Shown piece after piece: positions 9,912 to 20,862 of a DNA stretch of 35,834 bases. The translations under genes and the position numbers were made by a program. The notes beneath the pieces are model-generated. The model searched no databases. It saw nothing but the letters and a program-made list of their open reading frames with translations, and had not been told where the DNA came from. The DNA lies in assembly GCA_027729805.1 (NCBI GenBank), contig JAQCEO010000014.1:1-35834 (forward strand), written 5' to 3'. The stretch's first letter is position 1, and each line of letters begins with the position of its first letter. Source of the stretch: Actinomycetota bacterium (lineage in GTDB: Bacteria > Actinomycetota > Actinomycetes > S36-B12).

Positions 9912-9930
9912 TTTTCATCAAGTAGTTTTC
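9903..9930. repeat. 14-bp tandem duplication spanning the rplL stop codon
   Basis: ATCAAGTAGTTTTC at 9903-9916 and 9917-9930. Confidence 0.9.
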
Positions 9931-9950
9931 GCCGGCCGCGGCCGCGAATC

Positions 9951-9980
9951 AAAGCGGCGTCCCTTCGGGGGCGCCGCTTT
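9951..9980 (+). terminator. Rho-independent-like terminator after rplL
   Basis: AAAGCGGCGTCCC-TTCG-GGGGCGCCGCTTT: 13-bp stem with a UUCG tetraloop. Confidence 0.75.
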
Positions 9981-10223
9981 TGGTTAGCCGCCGGTTCTGC
10001 CAAAATGGACATTCCGGGCGCCTAGGTTGCGTTCTGGTCACAGTCTAGGCGGGACTACTTGACTCCGAGGCCAAGGGCCGGCACCATTTGAGGGCACGCA
10101 AAACCCGCATAGAACTCGTTTCACGATGACGTACTTTGGGCAGGCCGGCTAGGGGTTCAGGATTAACCGCTGTCGCTGCTAGGCCACCTGGGTACCTCGA
10201 TGGGGAGCGAAGGTCTAGGGGGG

Positions 10224-10253
10224 TTGGACAGCGGTTTGCCCAAGGGGTATACT
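10224..10253 (+). promoter_or_regulatory. Predicted rpoB promoter
   Basis: TTGGAC (10224-10229), 18-nt spacer, TATACT (10248-10253). Confidence 0.6.
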
Positions 10254-10417
10254 GCGGCTCTGCGCTGCCATCCTTTAGACCCAAGGCCTGAACCATCATT
10301 TGACGGTTCAGGCTAACTGGCGTGGACCAAGGCGCAAATTTTCCAAACTGCTCCAGCAAAAAATGTTCCGAAAACGAATGTTTCATCCAATAGCAGCGCC
10401 CTCGGAAGGATCTACTC

Positions 10418-13400
10418 TTGGCCGCCACGCGCACTTTAGAAGTCACTCCACTTTCCCCCGAACTACGCCGGGCCTCCTTCGCCAAGATTCGCGAGCCGCT
10501 TGCGGTCCCGGATCTACTGGCATTGCAAACCTCCAGTTTCCAATGGCTACTCGGGCGCCCCGAGTGGCAAGAGCGGGTGGCTGCGGCGATTGCCGCCGGC
10601 AACACCGAGATCCCGCAGGCCTCGGGTCTGACCGAAATCTTCGAGGAGATAAGCCCTATCGAAGATTTCGCCGGGATGATGTCGCTGTCCTTCCGCGATC
10701 ATCGCTTCGAGCCGTCCAAGTACACCGTCGACCAGTGCCGTGAGAAGGACTTCACCTACGCCGCACCGCTGTTCGTGACCGCTGAATTCATGAATAACGA
10801 GACCGGTGAAATCAAGTCACAGACCGTATTTATGGGTGACTTCCCGCTGATGACCGATAAAGGCACGTTCATCATCAACGGCACCGAGCGTGTTGTTGTT
10901 TCGCAACTGGTGCGCTCGCCAGGTGCTTATTTCGAGCGGTCCGTGGACAAATCGACCGACAAAGATGTTTATGTAGGCAAGTTGATCCCGAGTCGCGGTG
11001 CGTGGCTGGAATTCGAAATCGACAAAAAGGATCTCGTCGCTGTCCGCGTTGACCGCAAGCGCAAGCAGCCGGTAAGCGTGCTGCTAAAGGCGCTAGGCAT
11101 GACTACTGAGCAAATCGTTGAGCGGTTCGGCCAATACGAAACTTTCATGGCGACGCTGGATAAAGATCACATCGCCACCCAAGAAGACGCGCTGCTTGAT
11201 ATTTACCGCAAATTACGTCCAGGCGAACCGCCCACGGTTGAGAATGCTAAGAACTTGCTCGACAATTTCTACTTCAACCCCAAGAGGTATGACCTTGCCA
11301 AGGTCGGCCGTTACAAGATCAATAAGAAGCTCGGTCTTGATCTGCCGTTGACCCAAAGCGTCTTGACCCTAGAAGACATCCTGGCAGCCGTTGAGTACAT
11401 AGTGCGGTTGCACGCTGGGCTGCCCACCATGGAAGGCCCCCGCGGCGAAGTTTCCAGCGAGACAGACGACATCGATCACTTCGGTAATCGGCGCCTGCGT
11501 ACCGTCGGCGAACTGATCCAAAATCAGATTCGTACCGGGCTATCGCGCATGGAACGGGTTGTTCGTGAACGCATGACCACCCAAGATGTCGAAGCAATCA
11601 CCCCGCAGACCCTGATCAATATCCGCCCGGTGGTCGCGTCAATCAAGGAGTTTTTCGGCACCTCGCAGCTTTCGCAGTTCATGGATCAGACCAACCCGCT
11701 AGCGGGCCTGACACACAAGCGACGGTTGTCGGCACTGGGTCCGGGTGGGCTTTCACGCGAGCGCGCCGGCTTCGAGGTTCGTGACGTGCACCCCTCCCAT
11801 TACGGCCGCATGTGCCCGATCGAGACCCCTGAAGGACCGAACATCGGCCTGATCGGGTCGCTGGCAACTTATGGTCGCGTAAATGCCTTCGGCTTTGTCG
11901 AGACGCCTTACCGCAAGGTGATCAAGGGCAGTGTCACCGATCAGATGGATTATCTGACCGCTGACGAAGAAGATCTCTACGTCATCGCTCAGGCCAATAC
12001 CCCGATCGACGCTGATGGCAAGATGCAGGAGGATCGCGTTCTCGTCCGCCGCAAGGGTGGCGACGTTGATTACGTCTTGCCTAACGATGTCGATTACATG
12101 GACGTCTCACCGCGGCAGTTGTGGTCGGTCGCAACCGCGATGATCCCCTTCCTGGAGCATGACGACGCGAACCGCGCGTTGATGGGTTCGAATATGCAGC
12201 GCCAAGCGGTGCCATTGCTACGTGCCGAGGCACCACGTGTAGGTACGGGCATGGAGTTTCGCTCGGCTTATGACGCCGGCGATATCGTCACCGCGTTGCA
12301 AGACGGCGCGGTTACCGAAGTTTCGGCCAACTCGGTGACCATCGCCTACGACGATGGCGGTACCTATACCCACCGCCTAGAGAAGTTCCATCGATCGAAC
12401 CAAGGCACCTGCTTTAACCAGCGTCCGATCGTGGACGAAGGCGAGCATGTTGTTAAGGGCCAGGTCCTCGCCGATGGTCCTTCGACAGATTTGGGTGAGA
12501 TGGCTCTGGGCAAGAACCTGCTCGTGGCATTTATGCCATGGGAGGGCCACAACTATGAAGACGCCATCATCTTGAGCCAGCGGTTGGTTCAAGACGACGT
12601 CCTATCTTCAATTCATATTGAAGAGCATGAAGTTGATGCCCGCGACACCAAGCTGGGCCCCGAGGAGATCACCCGCGATATTCCAAATGTGTCCGATGAG
12701 GTTCTCGCCGATCTGGACGAGCGCGGCATCATCCGCGTCGGTGCCGATGTGGTGCCAGGTGACGTCCTTGTCGGCAAGGTCACGCCAAAGGGCGAGACGG
12801 AGCTAACCCCTGAAGAACGCCTACTTCGTGCGATCTTCGGCGAGAAGGCCCGTGAGGTGCGCGATACCTCACTGAAGGTGCCGCACGGGGAGTCCGGCAA
12901 GATCATTGAGGTTCGGGTCTTTGACAGCGAGGAAGGTGACGAACTCCCGCCGGGGGTCAATCAACTGGTCCGCGTTTATATTGCGCAAAAGCGCAAGATC
13001 ACCGAGGGCGATAAGTTGGCCGGCCGGCACGGCAACAAGGGCGTCATCTCCAAAATCCTGCCGGTCGAAGACATGCCGTTCCTCGATGATGGCACGCCGG
13101 TCGACATCGTCCTTAACCCACTCGGCGTACCCGGCCGCATGAACGTCGGCCAGATCCTCGAGACCCACTTGGGCTGGGCGGCAACCGCCGGCTGGAAAGT
13201 GGATCCAGCCGATCCACGCGCTATGCGGCTTCCGGAGCAGATGCATTCCGCGCCTCGCGTTAGCAAAGTCGCCACCCCGGTTTTCGACGGTGCCCGCGAG
13301 GATGAACTCGCACTCTTGTTGGAGTCAACGCTGCCGACCGATGATGGGTTCACCCTGGTCGGTGCTGATGGCAAGGCGCAGTTGTATGACGGACGAAGTG

Positions 13401-13885
13401 GCGAGCCATATCCGGGCCGCGTCTCGGTTGGCTACATCTACATTCTCAAACTGCTGCACTTGGTCGATGACAAGATCCACGCTCGCTCCACCGGCCCGTA
13501 CTCGATGATCACCCAGCAGCCGCTGGGCGGTAAGGCGCAGTTCGGTGGCCAGCGATTTGGTGAGATGGAGGTCTGGGCCCTTGAGGCGTATGGCGCTGCC
13601 TACGCACTACAGGAGCTCTTGACCATCAAGTCCGATGACGTACTTGGCCGCGTGAAGGTCTACGAGGCCATTGTCAAGGGCGAGAATATCCCGGAGCCAG
13701 GTATCCCTGAATCCTTCAAGGTTCTCGTCAAAGAAATGCAGTCGCTGTGCCTAAACGTTGAGGTGCTATCCAGTGACGGTATGTCCATCGAGATGCGAGA
13801 TTCTGATGATGACGTGTTCCGCCGCGCCGAAGAACTTGGTATCGACCTGTCCCGCCGCGAACCCAGCAGCGTTGACGATCTCTAG
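10418..13885 (+). CDS. rpoB: DNA-directed RNA polymerase subunit beta
   Basis: TTG start preceded by [72 protein letters not shown]. Confidence 0.99.
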   Translation: MAATRTLEVTPLSPELRRASFAKIREPLAVPDLLALQTSSFQWLLGRPEWQERVAAAIAAGNTEIPQASGLTEIFEEISPIEDFAGMMSLSFRDHRFEPSKYTVDQCREKDFTYAAPLFVTAEFMNNETGEIKSQTVFMGDFPLMTDKGTFIINGTERVVVSQLVRSPGAYFERSVDKSTDKDVYVGKLIPSRGAWLEFEIDKKDLVAVRVDRKRKQPVSVLLKALGMTTEQIVERFGQYETFMATLDKDHIATQEDALLDIYRKLRPGEPPTVENAKNLLDNFYFNPKRYDLAKVGRYKINKKLGLDLPLTQSVLTLEDILAAVEYIVRLHAGLPTMEGPRGEVSSETDDIDHFGNRRLRTVGELIQNQIRTGLSRMERVVRERMTTQDVEAITPQTLINIRPVVASIKEFFGTSQLSQFMDQTNPLAGLTHKRRLSALGPGGLSRERAGFEVRDVHPSHYGRMCPIETPEGPNIGLIGSLATYGRVNAFGFVETPYRKVIKGSVTDQMDYLTADEEDLYVIAQANTPIDADGKMQEDRVLVRRKGGDVDYVLPNDVDYMDVSPRQLWSVATAMIPFLEHDDANRALMGSNMQRQAVPLLRAEAPRVGTGMEFRSAYDAGDIVTALQDGAVTEVSANSVTIAYDDGGTYTHRLEKFHRSNQGTCFNQRPIVDEGEHVVKGQVLADGPSTDLGEMALGKNLLVAFMPWEGHNYEDAIILSQRLVQDDVLSSIHIEEHEVDARDTKLGPEEITRDIPNVSDEVLADLDERGIIRVGADVVPGDVLVGKVTPKGETELTPEERLLRAIFGEKAREVRDTSLKVPHGESGKIIEVRVFDSEEGDELPPGVNQLVRVYIAQKRKITEGDKLAGRHGNKGVISKILPVEDMPFLDDGTPVDIVLNPLGVPGRMNVGQILETHLGWAATAGWKVDPADPRAMRLPEQMHSAPRVSKVATPVFDGAREDELALLLESTLPTDDGFTLVGADGKAQLYDGRSGEPYPGRVSVGYIYILKLLHLVDDKIHARSTGPYSMITQQPLGGKAQFGGQRFGEMEVWALEAYGAAYALQELLTIKSDDVLGRVKVYEAIVKGENIPEPGIPESFKVLVKEMQSLCLNVEVLSSDGMSIEMRDSDDDVFRRAEELGIDLSRREPSSVDDL

Positions 13886-13936
13886 ACCCGCTTAGGCATT
13901 TCCAAACTCAGTTCGAACCGAACGAAGGACACCAAA

Positions 13937-16900
13937 GTGTTAGATGTCAACTTCTTCGATGAATTGCGCATCGGCTTGGCAACTGCCGATGACATTCGCG
14001 CTTGGTCATTTGGCGAGGTAAAGAAGCCCGAGACGATCAACTACCGCACGCTCAAGCCGGAGAAGGATGGCTTGTTCTGCGAAAAGATCTTCGGCCCGAC
14101 CCGGGACTGGGAGTGCTACTGCGGCAAGTACAAGCGTGTGCGCTTCAAGGGCATCATTTGCGAGCGCTGCGGGGTCGAGGTCACGCGAGCCAAGGTGCGT
14201 CGCGAGCGGATGGGTCACATCGAGCTTGCCTCTCCTGTCACTCATATTTGGTACTTCAAGGGCGTCCCAAGTCGGTTGGGGTACCTGCTCGACCTAGCGC
14301 CGAAGGACCTAGAGAAGGTCATCTATTTCGCGGCCTACATGATTACCTGGGTTGACGAGGAAGAGCGCCACAAGCAACTGCCGAGCCTGGAAAATCAACT
14401 TGGGGTTGAAAAGAAGCAGATCGCCAAGCGCCGTGACTTAGACATTGAAACCCGGGCCAAGAAGCTTGAAGCCGATCTGGCCGAACTAGAGGCCGAGGGT
14501 GCTAAATCCGATATCCGGCGCAAGGTCCGCGAATCCGGGGAGCGCGAGATGGCGGCTATTCGCCGCCGCGCCGACGCGGAGATTGATCGACTTGATCGAG
14601 TGTTCGATCGCTTTAAGTCACTGAAGGTCCAAGACCTTGAAGGTGACGAAATGCTGTTCCGCGAAATGCGCGACCGCTACGGCCGCTGGTTCGACGGAGG
14701 TATGGGCGCTGCGGCGATTCAAAAGCGACTTGAGACCTTTGATCTCGAAGCCGAGTCGGCCATTCTGCGCGACATCATCACCAATGGCAAAGGACAAAAG
14801 AAGACCCGCGCCCTGAAGCGTCTGAAGGTGGTGCAAGCATTCCTGAGCACCACCAACTCACCTTCGGGAATGGTGCTCGATGCGGTGCCGGTTATCCCGC
14901 CGGATCTGCGCCCAATGGTGCAATTAGATGGTGGCCGGTTCGCGACTAGTGATCTCAACGACCTCTACCGCCGTGTCATCAACCGCAATAATCGGTTGAA
15001 GCGACTATTAGATCTTGGCGCACCCGAGATCATCATCAACAACGAAAAGCGCATGCTGCAAGAAGCGGTGGATGCACTCTTTGACAACGGCCGCCGCGGT
15101 CGCCCGGTCACGGGCCCGGGCAACCGGGCACTTAAGTCACTATCCGACATGCTCAAAGGTAAGCAGGGGCGTTTCCGCCAGAACCTACTTGGCAAGCGCG
15201 TTGACTACTCAGGCCGCTCGGTCATTGTGGTCGGACCGCAGTTGAAGTTGCATCAATGCGGACTCCCAAAGCAGATGGCCCTTGAACTCTTCAAGCCGTT
15301 CGTGATGAAGCGCCTCGTTGATCTCAACCATGCGCAGAACATTAAGAGCGCCAAGCGGATGGTCGAACGGTCACGCCCGGTGGTTTGGGATGTACTTGAA
15401 GAGGTCATCTCCGAACATCCGGTGCTCTTGAACCGGGCACCGACCCTGCACCGATTGGGGATTCAGGCTTTTGAACCACAACTGATCGAGGGTAAGGCGA
15501 TTCAGATTCACCCACTCGTGTGCACCGCCTTTAACGCGGACTTCGACGGGGACCAGATGGCGGTGCACGTGCCGCTGTCTGCTGAAGCGCAAGCCGAGGC
15601 CCGCGTACTGATGCTCTCGAGCAACAATATTTTGTCGCCGGCCAATGGTCGTCCGATCACCACACCGACCCAGGACATGGTGCTTGGTATCTACTTCCTG
15701 ACATCAAGTGCGGTTGGCCCGCTTGGCGAGGGGCGCGCATTCTCCTCAATTGCCGAAGGGATTATGGCATTTGATGCCAAGTCACTTTCGTTGCAAGCCG
15801 AGATCAAGGTTCGGATCGAAGGTGGCCTGCCACCTGAAGACTGGGAAGCACCGGCGGGTTGGGCTCCGGGCGATCCGTTCATCATCACCACCACCCTAGG
15901 TCGCGCCCTGTTCAATGAGGCGCTGCCGAGTGACTACCCCTTCGTCAACGTTCGGGTCGATAAGAAAGTGCTTGGCCTGACGGTGAACCGCCTAGCGGAG
16001 CTTTATGTCAAGGTTGATGTGGCGGCGACTCTTGATCGACTCAAGGCGCTTGGTTTCTACTGGGCCACGCGTTCGGGTGTCACCATCTCAATTTCGGATG
16101 TTGTCACGCCCCCTGGTAAGGCTGAGATCTTGGGCGCATCCGAGGAGAAGGCCGACAAAGTTCAAAAGCAGTACGAACGTGGTTTGATCACCGACTCCGA
16201 GCGCCGCCAGGAACTCATTGAGATCTGGACTCGCGCGACGGACGAGGTTGCCAAGGCGATGCAGGAGAACTTCCCGCTGACCAACCCGGTCTTCATCATG
16301 GTTGATTCGGGTGCCCGCGGAAATATGATGCAGATTCGGCAGATAGCCGGTATGCGCGGTCTGGTGGCCAACCCAAAGGGTGAAATCATCCCGCGGCCAA
16401 TCAAGTCGAACTTCCGTGAGGGCTTGTCGGTACTGGAGTACTTCATTTCCACACATGGGGCTCGCAAGGGCTTGGCTGATACTGCGCTTCGCACGGCGGA
16501 CTCCGGTTACCTAACCCGCCGCCTTGTCGATGTGTCGCAGGATGTCATCGTGCGCGAGGTGGACTGCGGTACCGACCGTGGCACCGTGATGCCGATCGCT
16601 GAACCGATCGACGGCAAATTGGTACCACTTGACAACCTTGATACTTCGGTTGCCTCGCGAGTGCTGTCCCAAGATGTCGAAATAGGCGGCAAGGTGGTCG
16701 CGCCCGCTGGTGAAGAACTCACGACACCTCGCCTTGAGGAGTTGGTGGCCCTGGGCGTCGAGTCAGTGCGAGCGCGTACCGTTCTAACCTGCGAAAGCAA
16801 GGTCGGGACCTGCGCAATGTGCTTCGGTAAATCGATGGCCACCGGAAACCTGGTTGACGTTGGTGAAGCAATTGGCATCATCGCTGCCCAGTCAATTGGT

Positions 16901-17812
16901 GAGCCCGGAACCCAGCTCACGATGCGCACCTTCCACACCGGTGGGGTCGCGGGCGAGGACATCACACACGGTCTGCCGCGCGTGGTCGAGTTGTTCGAGG
17001 CCCGCACCCCCAAGGGGGTGGCCCCGATCAGCGAGGACGCAGGTCGGGTGCGGGTCGATGACACCGATAAGACCCGCAGGCTCATCGTCGTGCCAGATGA
17101 CGGCGGCGAAGAAATCGCCTACCCGGTTTCCAAGCGGTCACGATTGTTGGTCGAAGACGGCGCACATGTTGCCGTAGGCGACCAGTTAATCGTCGGCGCT
17201 GTTGACCCCAAGCAGGTACTTCGTATCTTGGGTCAGCGGGCGGTGCAGATGCACCTCGCCGAGCAGGTGCAGTTGGTCTATCGCTCACAGGGTGTTTCGA
17301 TTCACGATAAGCACATTGAGGTCATTGTCCGTCAGATGCTTAAGCGGGTCACGATCATCGACTCCGGCGATTCGGAGTTCTTGGCTGGTGAGCTTATTGA
17401 ACGTCGTGCATTCGAGGCCGAAAACCGGCGGGTGGTTTCCGAAGGTGGCACCCCAGCAGCGGGTCGGCCCGAGCTCATGGGTATCACCAAGGCCTCACTT
17501 GCAACCGAGTCTTGGTTGTCGGCGGCCTCCTTCCAAGAGACGACCCGGGTGCTCACCGATGCAGCCATTCACGCCAAGAGCGACCCACTGCTCGGGCTCA
17601 AGGAGAATGTCATCTTGGGCAAGCTCATCCCAGCTGGTACCGGGATGCCGCAGTACCGCAATATCAAGGTGGAGCCAACCGAGGAAGCCAAGGCCGCGAT
17701 GTACGCGTCCTTCTCCGGTTACGACGAAATGGACTACACCGCGTTCGGGGCACCATCTGGTGCGGCCGTTCCGCTCGAGGAGTTCGAGTTCCGCGGTGGG
17801 TACAACAACTAA
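13937..17812 (+). CDS. rpoC: DNA-directed RNA polymerase subunit beta'
   Basis: GTG start; [40 protein letters not shown]-terminal Zn site [23 protein letters not shown]. Confidence 0.99.
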   Translation: MLDVNFFDELRIGLATADDIRAWSFGEVKKPETINYRTLKPEKDGLFCEKIFGPTRDWECYCGKYKRVRFKGIICERCGVEVTRAKVRRERMGHIELASPVTHIWYFKGVPSRLGYLLDLAPKDLEKVIYFAAYMITWVDEEERHKQLPSLENQLGVEKKQIAKRRDLDIETRAKKLEADLAELEAEGAKSDIRRKVRESGEREMAAIRRRADAEIDRLDRVFDRFKSLKVQDLEGDEMLFREMRDRYGRWFDGGMGAAAIQKRLETFDLEAESAILRDIITNGKGQKKTRALKRLKVVQAFLSTTNSPSGMVLDAVPVIPPDLRPMVQLDGGRFATSDLNDLYRRVINRNNRLKRLLDLGAPEIIINNEKRMLQEAVDALFDNGRRGRPVTGPGNRALKSLSDMLKGKQGRFRQNLLGKRVDYSGRSVIVVGPQLKLHQCGLPKQMALELFKPFVMKRLVDLNHAQNIKSAKRMVERSRPVVWDVLEEVISEHPVLLNRAPTLHRLGIQAFEPQLIEGKAIQIHPLVCTAFNADFDGDQMAVHVPLSAEAQAEARVLMLSSNNILSPANGRPITTPTQDMVLGIYFLTSSAVGPLGEGRAFSSIAEGIMAFDAKSLSLQAEIKVRIEGGLPPEDWEAPAGWAPGDPFIITTTLGRALFNEALPSDYPFVNVRVDKKVLGLTVNRLAELYVKVDVAATLDRLKALGFYWATRSGVTISISDVVTPPGKAEILGASEEKADKVQKQYERGLITDSERRQELIEIWTRATDEVAKAMQENFPLTNPVFIMVDSGARGNMMQIRQIAGMRGLVANPKGEIIPRPIKSNFREGLSVLEYFISTHGARKGLADTALRTADSGYLTRRLVDVSQDVIVREVDCGTDRGTVMPIAEPIDGKLVPLDNLDTSVASRVLSQDVEIGGKVVAPAGEELTTPRLEELVALGVESVRARTVLTCESKVGTCAMCFGKSMATGNLVDVGEAIGIIAAQSIGEPGTQLTMRTFHTGGVAGEDITHGLPRVVELFEARTPKGVAPISEDAGRVRVDDTDKTRRLIVVPDDGGEEIAYPVSKRSRLLVEDGAHVAVGDQLIVGAVDPKQVLRILGQRAVQMHLAEQVQLVYRSQGVSIHDKHIEVIVRQMLKRVTIIDSGDSEFLAGELIERRAFEAENRRVVSEGGTPAAGRPELMGITKASLATESWLSAASFQETTRVLTDAAIHAKSDPLLGLKENVILGKLIPAGTGMPQYRNIKVEPTEEAKAAMYASFSGYDEMDYTAFGAPSGAAVPLEEFEFRGGYNN

Positions 17813-17832
17813 GCACACAGTTTTTGCAGCAA

Positions 17833-17869
17833 AGTGGGGCAGTGATGCAAATCGCTGCCCCACTGCCTT
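17833..17869 (+). terminator. rpoC terminator
   Basis: AGTGGGGCAGTGAT-GCAA-ATCGCTGCCCCACT: 14-bp stem (one G-T wobble), GNRA loop, followed by GCCTTTT. Confidence 0.85.
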
Positions 17870-17962
17870 TTCGGTGACCGAATATGTCACCTGATCGTGC
17901 AGCAGACTCCGGCAAGTGGGGACCCTCGGTTGTCCATCATAAATTCGCAGGGGGTGGTGCCC

Positions 17963-18385
17963 ATGGACTTCGGCAGGTATGGTGTGGCCGTGACCCAGAT
18001 TCCACCCCCCGGTCCAGATCCGAGCGAGCCGACTGAGTCCAGTTGGCCCGCGGCGCCCCCCGGTGCCGGTTCAGTCAACACGGTTGCCCAAGGAGCCACC
18101 TCAGGCAATGCCATCGCCGCACTCGTACTCTCGATAGCTTCTTGGGTCGTCTGCCCCATAGTTTTCGCCATCATCGCGTTGATCTTCGCTTCGCTCGGGC
18201 GTAAAGAGATCGAGGCCTCGGGGGGCGCACGGCACGGCATGGAGTTGGTGACCGCCGCGCGGATTGTGGCCTGGATAAATATCGGGCTATGGGCCGCGTT
18301 GCTGGTTATCGGGCTGATCGTTGGCGTCATCCTGCTACTTGCTGGAGGTATAGCGTCGGTAACTCCTAGTTCGGTGGGGGGTTAG
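17963..18385 (+). CDS. DUF4190-like small membrane protein
   Basis: Pro-rich N-term, then NAIAALVLSIASWVVCPIVFAIIALIFASLGRKEIEASGG and a second TM hairpin. Listed start 17897; ATG at 17963 (MDFGRYG) follows a G-rich RBS-like stretch. Confidence 0.65.
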   Translation: MDFGRYGVAVTQIPPPGPDPSEPTESSWPAAPPGAGSVNTVAQGATSGNAIAALVLSIASWVVCPIVFAIIALIFASLGRKEIEASGGARHGMELVTAARIVAWINIGLWAALLVIGLIVGVILLLAGGIASVTPSSVGG

Positions 18386-18404
18386 TGCCGGTGGCGGTTA
18401 ATTA

Positions 18405-20270
18405 GTGGGCGCCGTTGTTGCTATGGGTTCTAATTTGGACCTGCTGCCTGGGCTTCGGGCCCTGTACGAGGCCACCGCTGGGGGTACCCCAAATGTCACT
18501 GTGGCGGTAATTGACGGGCCAGTTGACTTTGCCCACGAGGTGTTTGTGGGCGCGGATCTGCGCACTGCATTGGGTGCGACCGCCATGTCGGCGGAGGCCG
18601 GGAACAAGATGGCCGAGCACGGCACCCATGTTGCCAGCATTCTCTTTGGCCAGCCGGGCACCGAAGTTGAGGGTATTTGCCCAGGCGTGCGTGGGGTGAT
18701 CATCCCGGTCTACGACTCATTAACCGGTAACGCGCCGCAATTGGAAGTAGCCCGGGCGATTGAACTAGCAATCGACGAAGGCGTCGACATCATCAACTTC
18801 TCCGGGGGCCAGTACTCAGACACCGGGCAGGCGGACCAGTGGCTATCAGAGGCGGTGGCCAGGTGCGCTAAGGCGGGGGTGCTGCTCATTGCCGCGGCGG
18901 GCAACGACGGGTGTGAGTGCCTGCACGTGCCGGCGGCGTCGGGAACGGCGTTGGCCGTCGGCGCCATTGACGAGGCGGGTGCGCCCATGGACTTCAGTAA
19001 CTGGGGGCACGGGTACGCCTGCAACGGGATCACCGCCCCCGGGGCCGATATTTTGGGGGCCCAGCCAGGTGGGGGTGTGACACGGCTAAGTGGCACGTCA
19101 TTTGCCACCCCGATGGTGACCGGCGTGGCGGCCTTGTTGCTGTCCTTGGCTAGGGCCAATAATTTGGCGGTAGCCCCATTGAGTGCGCTAGATATTCGCG
19201 ATATAGTAAGACAAGGTGCAGCACCATGTACTATTAATGATGTAAATGTCTGTCAGCGCCTGCTGTCCGGCACTATCGATGTCGAAGGAGCAGTGGCGGC
19301 AATGAGCGACGCAATGGTAGTTGGGGCAGCCAGCGAGTGTGGTTGTGGCGGGGCGAGTTCGGCACCGGCAACTGAGCCGGCGGCTACTTTGGCGGTAAGC
19401 CCGTCGATGGCCGATGCTCCCGAGGGCCAGAACATGGTCTACGCACTCGGTAACTTGTCATATGACTTTGGTACCGAGGCTCGTCGGGATTCGTTTAAGC
19501 AATTGATGCCGCCGGTTGAAATAAACGGCGATGTGGTGCCGCCTAATCCATATGATGCCCGGCAACTTGTTTCCTATCTCGGGCAAAATAGTTCCGAGGC
19601 ACGTGCGGTCACCTGGACCTTGAATATCGAGCTCACCCCCGTCTACGCCTTGGAGCCGACCGGCGCCTTCGGTGCCGATATTTATGGCCGCCTGGTCGAG
19701 ATCTTGGCCTCCGAGGTTCTCGCCGAAGGCGATGAGGACCACATTCAGCGGGTGAGTATTCCGGGCCGCCTTACGGGCAACACGGTGCGCTTGTTCTCAG
19801 GTCAGGTGGTCCCCGTGCTCCAGTTGGAGAATCCACGTGGCATGTATGGCTGGAGGCACAATGCGCTGGTCGCGCAGGCCGCGGAGGCTGTCAGCAGTCG
19901 TGCCACGGCCGCTGCCGATCTGAATACCGTCAAAGAAAACCTGCGCGGATTCCTCGACCGGGTGTACTACGACCTACGAAACCTTGGTGTGCTCTCGAGT
20001 GATCGGGCAGTCAACTTTGCTGCGACGAACGCTTTCCAAGCTGCGATGGTGTTCTCGGAGGCACTGGGCGGCGGCATGCAACTTGAAACCATCGAAACCG
20101 AAATGTCGCCATTTGCTCGCGCTGATTCCGATGCTTGGGATGTCAAGATGAAGTTCTTCGATCCCGAGAACACTCGCCGGGCCCGTCGGGTTTACCGCTT
20201 TACCATTGACGTCAGTGAACTGATGCCCGTCACCTTGGGCGAGGTCCGCAGCTGGACCACGGCAATCTGA
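18405..20270 (+). CDS. PatA/PatG-family (cyanobactin maturation) subtilisin-like protease, copy 1
   Basis: S8 triad: VAVIDGPVD (Asp), HGTHVAS (His), SGTSFATPM (Ser), oxyanion AAGNDGCECL; C-term YALGNLSYDFGTEARRDSF...AWDVKMKFFDPENTRRARRVYRFTIDVSELMPVTLGEVRSW, as in PatA/PatG-type proteases. Start may be ATG 18423. Confidence 0.85.
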   Translation: MGAVVAMGSNLDLLPGLRALYEATAGGTPNVTVAVIDGPVDFAHEVFVGADLRTALGATAMSAEAGNKMAEHGTHVASILFGQPGTEVEGICPGVRGVIIPVYDSLTGNAPQLEVARAIELAIDEGVDIINFSGGQYSDTGQADQWLSEAVARCAKAGVLLIAAAGNDGCECLHVPAASGTALAVGAIDEAGAPMDFSNWGHGYACNGITAPGADILGAQPGGGVTRLSGTSFATPMVTGVAALLLSLARANNLAVAPLSALDIRDIVRQGAAPCTINDVNVCQRLLSGTIDVEGAVAAMSDAMVVGAASECGCGGASSAPATEPAATLAVSPSMADAPEGQNMVYALGNLSYDFGTEARRDSFKQLMPPVEINGDVVPPNPYDARQLVSYLGQNSSEARAVTWTLNIELTPVYALEPTGAFGADIYGRLVEILASEVLAEGDEDHIQRVSIPGRLTGNTVRLFSGQVVPVLQLENPRGMYGWRHNALVAQAAEAVSSRATAAADLNTVKENLRGFLDRVYYDLRNLGVLSSDRAVNFAATNAFQAAMVFSEALGGGMQLETIETEMSPFARADSDAWDVKMKFFDPENTRRARRVYRFTIDVSELMPVTLGEVRSWTTAI

Positions 20271-20282
20271 TAGCCCGCAACC

Positions 20283-20471
20283 ATGTATCCGATACAGGCG
20301 CCACCGGTCCAGCGGCCCGAATTGGTAGTACCGTCTGAAACGCTAGACGTCAGTTCCGGGTCACTGGAGCATTTGGTCGAGGTGTACATGCACTTAACCC
20401 ACGGGGCAAACTATGACGACCCATCCCCGTGGGTACGGGCCGCCTTCAATCCGAGGAACAGGTCAAGATGA
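20283..20471 (+). CDS. Small protein (62 aa), candidate RiPP precursor or accessory peptide
   Basis: MYPIQAPPVQRPELVVPSETLDVSSGSLEHLVEVYMHLTHGANYDDPSPWVRAAFNPRNRSR; between the two protease genes; its stop overlaps the next ATG (ATGA at 20468-20471). Confidence 0.6.
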   Translation: MYPIQAPPVQRPELVVPSETLDVSSGSLEHLVEVYMHLTHGANYDDPSPWVRAAFNPRNRSR

Positions 20472-20854
20472 GTGCGGCAAAGAATCCTGAGGTAGGTGAA
20501 AATCCACCGCCACGGGCGGCGTTGCCCAAGAAGGCCAAGCCGGCTAAGTCAGCAGGCAAGGCCAAATCGGTGCCGAAGCCAGGGGGGGCGGTGCACCGGG
20601 TGAGCGCCGAGGTAAAGCCGGTTGCGTACGATCAACATCCCGGATGTGACCTACACCCGCGCGGGCATAACCCTGACGAGGAAGTCCGGACACTCGCGCA
20701 TTTGTATCAGCCGTGGGCGGATATCAGAGAAAATGGGTCCGGGGTCTATGCCCTAGCCCATTGGGCGAAGTTTCTGGAGGAGCGAGGGGCAGCAGCGATC
20801 GGTGACGCGGCAGGTGCCTCCGTTGATTTCTTGCGTGGCCTCACTCACCGTTAG
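20468..20854 (+). CDS. Small hypothetical protein (128 aa) with Lys/Pro/Ala-rich N-terminus, RiPP-cluster associated
   Basis: Translationally coupled to the 62-aa ORF and 8 nt before protease 2; MSAAKNPEVGENPPPRAALPKKAKPAKSAGKAKSVPKPGG...VAYDQHPGCDLHPRGHNPDEEVRTLAHLYQPW. Confidence 0.65.
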   Translation: MSAAKNPEVGENPPPRAALPKKAKPAKSAGKAKSVPKPGGAVHRVSAEVKPVAYDQHPGCDLHPRGHNPDEEVRTLAHLYQPWADIRENGSGVYALAHWAKFLEERGAAAIGDAAGASVDFLRGLTHR

Positions 20855-20862
20855 GACGGTAA

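Noticed and set aside
9155-10012. 285-aa minus-strand ORF antisense to rplJ/rplL
   Set aside because: Low-complexity shadow of two certain ribosomal protein genes, no recognisable domain.
10045-10605. 186-aa minus-strand ORF over the rpoB leader and start
   Set aside because: Ser/Arg/Ala-rich composition, antisense to rpoB, no domain; most likely a GC-driven spurious ORF.
16507-17085. 192-aa minus-strand ORF inside rpoC
   Set aside because: Antisense shadow with Ser/Thr/Arg-rich composition typical of non-coding frames.
17202-17894. 230-aa plus-strand alternative frame in rpoC
   Set aside because: Overlaps the certain rpoC frame; Ser/Arg/Pro-rich with no motif.
17897-17962. 22-aa N-terminal extension of the DUF4190-like ORF as a possible RiPP leader or precursor
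   Set aside because: Short, no RBS seen and no core-like residues; the ATG at 17963 has a better upstream context.
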